Source: Bacillus sp. JCM 19058
Lineage (GTDB): Bacteria; Bacillota; Bacilli; Bacillales_H; Bacillaceae_D
Assembly (NCBI GenBank): GCA_001310555.1
Contig: BAXO01000151.1
Location: 1-5,456 of the forward strand
Direction: 5' to 3'
Length of the DNA stretch: 5,456 bases
A program made the translations under genes and the position numbers. Of this stretch, positions 1 through 5,414 are shown piece by piece. The stretch's first letter is position 1, and every line of letters starts with the position of its first letter. The notes beneath the pieces were generated by a model. It had not been told where the DNA came from. It saw only the letters and a list, made by a program, of their open reading frames with translations, and searched no databases.

Positions 1-136
1 CGGAAACCCCCACTGATTAGTTAGCTTCGCTTTATTATTTTATTTTAAAATAAACATCAAAGATAGTCAAACTATACGCGGGAAGAATCAGCCTTACCGT
101 CGATATGATCATATTATTTTTCACATGTTTGCCACA
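1..136. other. Intergenic region downstream of ypjB
   Basis: Apart from the promoter at 42-70, it contains two perfect 12-bp palindromes: ATATGATCATAT (103-114), upstream of the -35, and TATTTTAAAATA (41-52), which overlaps the -10. No clear terminator for ypjB is visible, so readthrough into the next gene is possible. Confidence 0.55.
42..70 (-). promoter_or_regulatory. SigA promoter for the next gene beyond the left edge
   Basis: On the minus strand TTGACT (70-65) and TAAAAT (47-42) are separated by 17 bases, matching SigA consensus at five of six positions each. The start of transcription would be near 35. Downstream, close to the window edge, CAGTGGGGG (about 14-6) could begin a ribosome binding site. 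By Bacillus synteny the next gene would belong to the ypjC/ypjD/dapB neighbourhood, but none of it is visible. Confidence 0.75.
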
Positions 137-932
137 TTATTCTTTTTCACGTACTTTTCTTTTTTCTGCCCGGTATTTTTTTTCCAGCCAACATACGTAA
201 GAGAAAGGATAATCATACCGCCAATCGAAAACATAACCCAGAGCAGTGAAGGATCGGTTTGATCTTCTTTGACCCGCTCGTACATGTCTGACAAGTCAGC
301 CTTCATTAATTCAAGATGTGAACGTAGTGTTTCCTGCTCAAATTCTGCGTTACGCAAACGCTCTAAGTAAGTCATTTGCGAATCAATGCGCTGCAGCTCT
401 TGCGGCGATAAGTCAATGAGCAGTGCTGGACGAATCATATTGAATTGACGAAAAAAAAGTATTCGTGCGGTGCTGGAGACCTTGACTATCATTATTTTCT
501 GTCGTTTCGAGCATCGCTTCGAGCGAGTGCATGATCGTATTTTCTGTCCGTAGCCATAGAGGATGGTGCTCACTTGACAAGGCATCGACAGCTAGGCGAA
601 AGGCAGTCACGACATAGATTCGTTCCTCAAGTGATAAATCGACAGCAGTCAGCGCCTCCTCGGCCTGCTCAATCGCTAGAGTCACCGTCCTCAATGCATT
701 CATCGTAATGCCTTCCTCTTTAAAATCAACTTCCAAAAAAGAAGCCGAAAAATAGTCGAGCAGTTGCTTCGCCTCCACATTTTTTTTCCTGTTTCACCAG
801 TTGTAAAACCTGATCTGAGGTCTGATTGAGCTTTTTCCATTTATGTTGGGGTTGTCCTTCATCAGCATACACACTGACAGGTAAGCATAGACAGAATAAA
901 ATTGTGACGATGATGACTATGGTCCGCTGCAT
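137..932 (-). CDS. ypjB: YpjB, sporulation-associated membrane protein, frameshifted as sequenced
   Basis: This is a secreted, membrane-anchored protein of the YpjB sporulation family. Restored length is 263 residues, near the B. subtilis size. A signal peptide covers about residues 1-23 (hydrophobic core TIVIIVTILFCLCLPV, cleavage likely after VYA). A long helical extracytoplasmic region follows, with AFRLAVDAL near 110-118, SEHHPLW near 120-126 and MIRPALLIDLSPQ near 165-177. One transmembrane helix (about 229-248) and a basic tail end the protein. The ATG at 932 has a good GGAGG site 8 bases upstream. As sequenced, runs of 8 at 780-787 (7 needed), 451-458 (7 needed) and 176-183 (6 most plausible) break the frame. 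With the last run uncorrected the protein ends at 121-123 with a different tail. The family is clear; the last 15 residues are uncertain. Confidence 0.9.
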
Positions 933-1236
933 CTTTGTCCCTCCTTTTTCTATTCCCATCCTATGAACGGAAGGACAAGAGTAGACCTAAAAAAGGACAA
1001 GAATTAAAGAGGCTGCCGCTCAGGCAAGGCAGAAGCAAAGAGGAGCCTTTTACTTTTAGCCTGTGCAAAACAAAGTGGCAATATTGAAGAGCAGGGGCAA
1101 GTCGTTTCAATTAAAGCAAAGTCCATTATATTTATTTGTCGCTTGTACCGCATTGACGACACTGCTGACACCTGCTCCTCTAAAGCCCGGCCCGAGCAGC
1201 TTTTTTCCTTCAGCAAAAGCTGAACAAGAAAGAAAT
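933..1236. other. Intergenic region between ypjA and ypjB with hairpins and a direct repeat
   Basis: About 300 bases separate ypjA from ypjB. Frames are open in places, including a low-complexity 79-codon minus-strand frame (1243-1004), but none has a ribosome binding site or a recognisable product. The stretch holds a 6-bp hairpin with a 4-base loop (1209-1224), a 6-bp stem over a GC-rich 16-base loop (1172-1199), a 5-bp stem followed by CCTCTTT on the minus strand (1013-1032), and two copies of AAGGACAAGA 22 bases apart (971-980 and 993-1002). No strong promoter for ypjB was found, although one may lie here. Confidence 0.6.
971..1002. repeat. 10-bp direct repeat, 22-base period, upstream of ypjB
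   Basis: AAGGACAAGA occurs perfectly at 971-980 and 993-1002. The copies are spaced by 22 bases, about two helical turns, and lie 40 to 70 bases upstream of the ypjB start. They could be operator half-sites, but no regulator can be named. Confidence 0.5.
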
Positions 1237-1836
1237 TTACCAAACGGACAGCCTCATTTGCTGATATCGAACAGAAAGTAGATAGACAGTGAGCAAAGAG
1301 GCTATACTAAGCCAAAAAGTAAAGTAGCCGATTGGTTCAATGTACGGTATTAGCGAAGAGGATAGCCACGGATGCATCATAAACACATAATCGATAATAT
1401 CGTTGTGAAGTGTCCAGACAGCAACGACGATCAAATGCCACGGGCGTATGCGAAAGTATGGGCTGTAGATGATCGCCTGAACGGCCATCGCTCCGTGGGA
1501 AGCGATTAACATATAGTGCTGCCATTGCAACGTATCTCCTGCCCAGGCGGTGGCCAGATTCATCACGACCGCCCAAATTCCGTATTTAATTAAAGTTACA
1601 GCGGCTAAAGCTTCAAAAATCGGCCAGTTTCTTTTGAACAGAAAGGCGACAAGGACGAACATGAAAAAGAAGCTCGCTGTCGGACTGTCTGGCACAAACG
1701 GAAGAAAATGAGCCGGCGTGCTTCTCAGCTGGTTGGCATACCACATATAGCCATAGATCGTTCCCCCTGTATTAATTACTAATAGCAGCCCGATCACCCA
1801 GCGATGACCGAATAAGACAAGCAGCTGTTTCAACAT
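1237..1836 (-). CDS. ypjA: YpjA, DUF1405 multi-pass membrane protein
   Basis: This encodes a 199-residue, very hydrophobic inner-membrane protein of the DUF1405 (YpjA) family, slightly longer than my recollection of the B. subtilis protein (about 185). Five to six membrane segments are visible, at about 12-32, 53-68, 74-96, 107-124, 134-152 and 163-190. Conserved-looking features are NTGGTIYGYMWY near residues 22-33, WAGDTLQW near 98-105 and LHNDIIDY near 143-150; several polar or charged residues inside these segments suggest a functional membrane protein. No enzymatic or transport role is known to me. The ATG at 1836 is preceded by AAAGGA at about 10 bases. The frame is intact. It follows the qcrC terminator by about 50 bases with no clear promoter of its own, so expression may rely on readthrough or a promoter I cannot recognise. 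Its place next to qcrABC is conserved. Confidence 0.92.
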   Translation of the reverse strand: MLKQLLVLFGHRWVIGLLLVINTGGTIYGYMWYANQLRSTPAHFLPFVPDSPTASFFFMFVLVAFLFKRNWPIFEALAAVTLIKYGIWAVVMNLATAWAGDTLQWQHYMLIASHGAMAVQAIIYSPYFRIRPWHLIVVAVWTLHNDIIDYVFMMHPWLSSSLIPYIEPIGYFTFWLSIASLLTVYLLSVRYQQMRLSVW

Positions 1837-1888
1837 TTCATGCCAGTCCTTTCTTCTTGTAAAATCGACGCTTTTGCGCTATCCGCAC

Positions 1889-1919
1889 AAAAAGCTGACC
1901 GTTACAGTCAGCTTTTTTT
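1889..1919 (-). terminator. Rho-independent terminator of qcrABC
   Basis: On the minus strand GCTGAC (1912-1907) pairs with GTCAGC (1899-1894) around a 7-base loop, followed by five T residues. The flanking A run before and T run after can extend the stem by about five A-T pairs. It sits five bases after the qcrC stop and ends the operon before ypjA. The opposite strand also reads hairpin plus seven T, so it could work in both directions. Confidence 0.9.
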
Positions 1920-1923
1920 CTTC

Positions 1924-2701
1924 TTATTCTTCAGGATTTCCATGGGCTTCAATGTATTCAGCTAATATTTCAAGCTCTTCATCCGTACCTTCAAACATAC
2001 CAGGAGCCATCGCCGTTCCTTCAATACCATTCGTGACGACATCGATTATCTCGTCCTTGGTGAGCTCTGTTTCCAATAATGAAGGTCCACCTGCCCCCCG
2101 GAGAGATTATCACCGTGACAGCCGATACAAGACGCTTGTGAAGAGTAGATTTCATAGCCTTCTGCTTCGGTGTCAATTTCAGCTATTTCCCCTTGCTGGG
2201 CAGCGGCTTCCCAATCGTGCTGATCCGCCGACTCCCAAGTCAAGTATATGACTGCCATGACAGCAAGAATCATTAGTGAAGACGCAATCGGTCGTTTTGT
2301 CATCCGGCGCTCTTTCCCGGTATCGAGCCAAGGAGCAAGCATCAGTGCACCAAAGGCAAGACCCGGGATGACGATCGTCCCGATCACATTAAAGTTTCCG
2401 GATGCGTACGAATATTTGAGCAACTGGTACAAGAACAAGAAATACCAGTCAGGTATAGGTATATAACCACCAGCAGCAGCCGGATCGGCCATCCGTTCCA
2501 ACGGGGCTGGATGAGCGACTGTCAAACAGAGATAACCCATTAAGAAAACAGCACCGACCATCCATTCTTTAAAAGATAGTTAGGCCAGAACGCTTCTGTT
2601 TTACCCGGGTACTCTGAATAATCCTTGGGGACATTCGGCATTCGGTTGGTCGCCTTCACGCGTGAATCGCCGACAAATTGCATCCCTTTTCCACGTTTCA
2701 T
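1924..2701 (-). CDS. qcrC: QcrC, subunit IV-cytochrome c fusion of the b6c complex, frameshifted as sequenced
   Basis: QcrC combines a subunit IV-like membrane domain with a cytochrome c domain, the arrangement known from Bacillus. It completes the quinol site and accepts electrons from the Rieske protein for transfer to cytochrome c oxidase. Restored length is 259 residues (B. subtilis 255). Three hydrophobic helices lie at about 47-64, 105-125 and 139-156. The quinol-site motif PDWY is at 84-87. The c-heme site CIGCH is at 192-196, and M232 (in AMAPG) is the likely axial ligand. The ATG at 2701 follows AAGGAGGGG (2707-2715), 32 bases after qcrB. As sequenced the frame breaks twice, each by one missing base: at the TTTTAAA near 2568-2574 (expected LLKEW) and at the six-C run 2094-2099 (seven needed for SGGAGGP). 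The domain after residue 157 is strikingly acidic. Confidence 0.96.
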
Positions 2702-2733
2702 CTTTTCCCCTCCTTATTTTTATCATTTTGCGA

Positions 2734-3409
2734 TTACAATGGACCGGAAATTCCTTGCCTCCGAATCATAATAAAGTGGGCAGCCAAAAGCCCAAGTAAG
2801 ACCGCTGGCAAGAAGAAAACGTGAATGGCAAAAAAGCGAGTCAGTGTGACTGCACCGATAATTTCTCCTCCGGCCAGTAAGCTTTTCACGAAGCCACCAA
2901 TAAACGGAACACTTTCAGCGATTTGCAGACCAACAACAGTAGCAAAATATGCCTTCATATCCCACGGCAATAAGTAACCGGTAAAGCCTAAACCGAGCAT
3001 AACGAAGAAAATAAGAACACCGACAACCCAGTTTAGCTCACGCGGCTTCTTGTAAGAGCCGGTAAAAAAAACACGCGCAAGGTATGTAAAAACATCATAA
3101 CAATAACCAGACTTGCACCCCAGTGATGCATACCACGAACGATAATTCCAAAAGCGACTTCATTTTGCAAGTATGCAACAGAATTGTAGGCATTGACGAT
3201 GTCCGGTGCATAGTACATCGTTAAAAACATACCCGATAGAATTTGGATGACTGTCACGAAAAAAAGTTAGTCCCCCAAAACAGTAGACGAACGCAGAGAA
3301 GTGATGAGCAGGGTTTACGTGCTCAGGCACTTCGTGGTCGGCAATATCGCGCCACATTGGCGTAATATCAAGACGCTCATCAACGTAGTCATAAATTTTT
3401 TTGAAGCAT
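2734..3409 (-). CDS. qcrB: QcrB, cytochrome b6 subunit of the b6c complex, frameshifted as sequenced
   Basis: QcrB is the integral-membrane cytochrome b of complex III and carries the two b hemes that move electrons across the membrane during quinol oxidation. Restored length is 223 residues (B. subtilis 224) with four transmembrane helices. Heme ligands are H94 and H108 in helix B (HHWGAS and LHTLRVFF) and H195 and H210 in helix D ([10 protein letters not shown] and AAHFIMIRR). C43 (VYCFGG) corresponds to the cysteine that binds the extra covalent heme in b6-type proteins. The ATG at 3409 follows AAGGAGGGG (3418-3426). As sequenced there are three breaks: 7 T at 3396-3402 (6 needed, otherwise a stop at codon 7), 7 A at 3259-3265 (6 needed) and 8 A at 3064-3071 (6 needed). 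Removing four bases in total gives one unbroken frame with every family motif, so this is almost surely a functional gene. Confidence 0.96.
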
Positions 3410-3424
3410 CGATTACGCCCCTCC

Positions 3425-3925
3425 TTAAGTTCGTTGGTTTACTTGCCCTAAGTAGACTTTCCCATCCTCGACGACAACTTCAAATTCGTCAAGAGGTCGC
3501 TGCGGCGGTGTATTCGGAACATTCGTTCCATCCTTTTCAAACATACCGAAGTGACACGGACAGAAGAATCGATCCGGGTGTTCGTCGTTCGTGCCAAAAC
3601 CTACCGTACAGCCCAGATGCGTACATGTCGGCGACAGCGCCGTTACCGTATCTCCTTGCATGAAAATATAGGCATCCTGAGTGACCTCAGACTCGTGCCA
3701 AGCATCCACTTGATTAAATTTAAATGGAAATTTCTGTGGTTCTTCAGTCAATTCATCGAGATCACACACAAAGTTCAAGTCAGATTCTGCTCCGGCCTTT
3801 AATGCAGGGTCAAGGGCAAAGCGTACCATCGGCATCAGCATCCCGGCAGCCATGAACCCTCCTACACCTGTAAGCGTGTACGATAAAAATTGACGTCGCG
3901 ACACCTTGTGCTCTTTCTCACTCAA
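3425..3925 (-). CDS. qcrA: QcrA, menaquinol:cytochrome c reductase Rieske iron-sulfur subunit
   Basis: This is the Rieske protein of the b6c-type complex III. It passes one electron from menaquinol at the outer quinol site to cytochrome c in QcrC. The intact 166-residue frame matches the B. subtilis length (167). Residues 9-14 (SRRQFL) form a twin-arginine motif before a hydrophobic segment at about 16-37 (LTGVGGFMAAGMLMPMV), which stays as the membrane anchor; B. subtilis QcrA is a known Tat substrate. The 2Fe-2S ligands are C101 and H103 in CTHLGC, and C122 and H125 in CPCHFG; C106 and C124 would form the stabilising disulfide. The motif GTNVPNTPP follows as expected. The start is TTG at 3925. 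It is first in the operon, and its TAA overlaps the qcrB ribosome binding site, with 15 bases before the qcrB ATG. Confidence 0.97.
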   Translation of the reverse strand: MSEKEHKVSRRQFLSYTLTGVGGFMAAGMLMPMVRFALDPALKAGAESDLNFVCDLDELTEEPQKFPFKFNQVDAWHESEVTQDAYIFMQGDTVTALSPTCTHLGCTVGFGTNDEHPDRFFCPCHFGMFEKDGTNVPNTPPQRPLDEFEVVVEDGKVYLGQVNQRT

Positions 3926-3932
3926 TCGTTTT

Positions 3933-3939
3933 CCCCCCC
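3933..3939 (-). promoter_or_regulatory. Unusual G-run ribosome binding site of qcrA
   Basis: Seven consecutive G residues, followed by AAAACGA, precede the TTG start at 3925 with a 7-base spacing. This poly-G sequence replaces the usual AAGGAGG seen before qcrB and qcrC. Its exact length is suspect because other homopolymers in the window are miscounted. Confidence 0.6.
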
Positions 3940-4003
3940 AACTCGATATGGTCAGTCCAAAAACAGGACACAGTTTACATACATTTTATACTAGGACATA
4001 CCA

Positions 4004-4032
4004 ATGATACCGGATGCAACTTTGCGTGTCAA
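4004..4032 (-). promoter_or_regulatory. SigA promoter of the qcrABC operon
   Basis: On the minus strand a perfect -35 TTGACA (4032-4027) and a -10 TATCAT (4009-4004) are separated by exactly 17 bases. Transcription should start near 3997, giving a leader of about 70 bases before qcrA. The promoter lies in the 133-base gap between ypiF and qcrA, so qcrABC can be expressed independently of ypiF. The B. subtilis qcr operon has been reported to be growth-phase regulated through Spo0A and AbrB; I see no decisive operator here. Confidence 0.88.
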
Positions 4033-4058
4033 TTGTTTCCACGCTCAGACTGACAATG

Positions 4059-4520
4059 TTAACGATTTTGCCACTTGTTTGTCAAAATCGGGACGAGCTG
4101 CTGGATTTGTCCTGTAACAACCTCGCGCTTCATCTTCAAATCGAGATTCTCCAACGGAACGGTTGGAAGCCACACGAGCAGCTCTTCCAGTTGAGCCTCG
4201 CTGGCTTTCCAGGAACTGTCTGCTGTCGTAAAAACGAGATGATTGATGGCGCCCGCTTGCAGCTCAGCCTTCCAGGATAGTAGTCGTTCTAGACGTGTTT
4301 GTGCTTGCTCATTTTTCAAATAAGTAAACGCGGGAAACAGCACGACCCGGCCTTGGAATTGATGCTCAAGCTCTTGCGATATAATAGAAATAAATTCACC
4401 CATCGCGACAGTTGTCTTTATATCTGATTGCCAAGATATTGGGATGAGTGGGATGATCGCTGTATCGACGTATTCCTTTGCTTGTAAATAGGTATCCATA
4501 TCCTTTGCTTGCCATTTCAA
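4059..4520 (-). CDS. ypiF: YpiF, DUF2487 family protein
   Basis: This encodes a 153-residue soluble protein of the DUF2487 (YpiF) family, close to the B. subtilis length of about 150. Its function is not known to me. The family signature is near the N-terminus, with YLQAKEYVDTAIIPLIPI at about residues 11-28. A hydrophobic strand follows (RVVLFPAFTYL, about 58-68), then a helical, charged C-terminal half. There is no signal peptide or membrane segment. The start is taken as TTG 4520 because the Shine-Dalgarno sequence touches the alternative ATG at 4529, and because MKW is the usual beginning of the family. The frame is intact and contains no homopolymer longer than five or six bases. It sits just upstream of the qcr promoter, and its conserved position beside qcrABC suggests a link to the b6c complex, which is inference only. 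Confidence 0.92.
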   Translation of the reverse strand: MKWQAKDMDTYLQAKEYVDTAIIPLIPISWQSDIKTTVAMGEFISIISQELEHQFQGRVVLFPAFTYLKNEQAQTRLERLLSWKAELQAGAINHLVFTTADSSWKASEAQLEELLVWLPTVPLENLDLKMKREVVTGQIQQLVPILTNKWQNR

Positions 4521-4529
4521 TGCCTTCAT

Positions 4530-4537
4530 CCTCCCTT
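4530..4537 (-). promoter_or_regulatory. Ribosome binding site that fixes the ypiF start
   Basis: AAGGGAGG on the minus strand directly abuts an ATG at 4529, leaving no spacing for that codon. The TTG at 4520 lies 9 bases downstream, the normal distance, and gives an N-terminus MKWQAKD like other YpiF proteins. The site therefore favours TTG over the upstream ATG. Confidence 0.75.
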
Positions 4538-4570
4538 CCTAATGAACATCCTAGCAAATTCAAGCAAAAA

Positions 4571-4600
4571 AGAATAGTCTTTTACAGTATCACCGTTCAA
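4571..4600 (-). promoter_or_regulatory. Tentative SigA-type promoter for ypiF
   Basis: On the minus strand TTGAAC (4600-4595) and TATTCT (4576-4571) are separated by 18 bases. Each hexamer matches the consensus at four of six positions. It lies about 50 bases upstream of the ypiF start and downstream of the ypiB terminator, where a promoter is needed. The match is only moderate. Confidence 0.35.
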
Positions 4601-4840
4601 CCGCAAGAGCATTCTCGTTTTTTTTAAAAGAGCTATAGTAAAACACAACTCGACAAAATTCGAGAGGGGTTAATCTTGAGTTCGTCAAACAGAAACTCCT
4701 GCTCGATGTCTATTTATGTAAAAGAGAAGCCATATGATTCCTCAGTTCTATTGCCCCCTATAACGTAAACCTCCCTGTAAGATTCATTGAAAAGGACACA
4801 TAAAACGCGATAACCTTCGCATCTTACATAAGGATTAGAC

Positions 4841-4874
4841 AAAAAAAAGGGAGACCCCGGCTAATAGGAGTCTC
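4841..4874 (-). terminator. Rho-independent terminator of ypiB
   Basis: Read on the minus strand, GAGACTCC (4874-4867) pairs with GGGGTCTC (4858-4851), giving eight pairs with one T-G wobble and an 8-base loop TATTAGCC. CC and eight T residues (4848-4841) follow. It overlaps the end of ypiB: the likely stop codon TAG lies in the loop. It separates ypiB from ypiF transcriptionally, unlike a tightly coupled ypiB-ypiF pair. Confidence 0.82.
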
Positions 4875-5414
4875 GTTCCAGTTTTTTTCAGTTCGGCCGT
4901 TAAGCGACGAAATGCTTTTTCGTCTTTGCGATCAAGTGCTTGATCGATTTTGTCTGATAGCTGTTGACGGTGAAAGGAAAAAAGAGAAAAGGCAAGTAGC
5001 TTTTCTGCCATTCTTTCATTGGCTTGAAGCAATTCCTTGTTTTCCGGTAAAAAAAGGATTGTCTTCAAGCACTGCTAAGTAAGGCGGGTATAGCTTAGAT
5101 CCGACAAAATGCAGTTCGATATAAATGTCCTCTGTTTGATTTAAGCGAATATCATGAAATGCTTTTTCCGCATCGGTTGTCACGAGCTGAAACTTATGAA
5201 AGGAAAAAGGAACTGTTTCCACTCCGTCCGCTGAAATAATCAGGGCCTTCGGTGTGCATACGGCAAACTCGACAAAATGGACCCGTTCCATGAGCGCATC
5301 ATTGCTCATCAAATAATTCAGCAACCATGTACACTCTCGCCTTTTTAATTCAAAATCCTTTAAAAAGCCTCGCAAAAAGTCCTTTTTCTCTACGACTGGA
5401 ATGAGGTTATCCAT
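4861..5414 (-). CDS. ypiB: YpiB, UPF0302/IDEAL domain protein, frameshifted as sequenced
   Basis: This gene encodes a cytosolic protein of unknown biochemical role, found next to ypiF and qcrABC in Bacillaceae. Restored length is 183 residues, against about 179 in B. subtilis. The N-terminal part (about 1-120) is the UPF0302 domain, with a typical KRRECTWLLNYLMS stretch near 24-37 and AEKAFHDIRL near 82-91. The C-terminal part holds an IDEAL-type motif (IDQAL, 156-160) followed by DRKDEKAF. The ATG at 5414 follows a GGGAGGG site at 9-base spacing. As sequenced the frame breaks at the 7-A run 5049-5055; six bases restore NPFLPEN. A second 7-T run at 4882-4888 probably also carries one extra base; with six, the protein ends LKKLERDSY at a TAG (4861-4863) inside the terminator loop. 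Without that second correction the frame runs on to 4835 through the terminator. The family is secure, the exact C-terminus is inference. Confidence 0.9.

Larger units (their letters stand above)
4530..4840. other. Intergenic region between ypiB and ypiF, no convincing gene
   Basis: This gap of about 310 bases contains no open frame with a recognisable product on either strand. It holds a tentative ypiF promoter (4571-4600), two Spo0A-box-like sequences (4681-4689 and 4649-4657, minus strand), a short hairpin CTCGA/TCGAG at 4649-4664, an 8-T run at 4618-4625, and a possible small minus-strand reading frame discussed in the findings. The gap is longer than I would expect between these two genes in B. 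subtilis, but that comparison rests on memory. Confidence 0.6.

Noticed and set aside
1013..1032. 5-bp stem followed by CCTCTTT as a ypjA terminator
   Set aside because: The stem is short, the loop is 10 bases, the T tract is weak, and it lies more than 200 bases from the ypjA stop.
1125..1130. Perfect minus-strand TATAAT in the ypjA-ypjB gap
   Set aside because: No acceptable -35 lies at 16-18 bases upstream and there is no extended -10, so it is not called as a promoter.
1004..1243. Minus-strand open frame of 79 codons between ypjA and ypjB
   Set aside because: It starts at a TTG inside ypjA without a ribosome binding site, has no recognisable motif and looks like chance; kept only as part of the intergenic description.
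1063..1281. Plus-strand frame with a hydrophobic, signal-like stretch
   Set aside because: It starts with GTG, has no ribosome binding site at a usable distance, overlaps the end of ypjA and opposes all other genes.
2734..3409. Programmed frameshifting in qcrB
   Set aside because: Three separate shifts of different size in one gene, and similar shifts in three other genes, fit miscounted homopolymers far better than recoding.
4026..4043. Catabolite-response-like sequence TGGAAACAATTGACA overlapping the qcr -35
   Set aside because: It lacks the central CG and has one base too many for the usual 14-base site, so CcpA control is not supported.
1874..4280. Several plus-strand open frames opposite qcrA, qcrB, qcrC and ypiF
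   Set aside because: They are antisense shadows of well-supported genes and have no family-like sequence.
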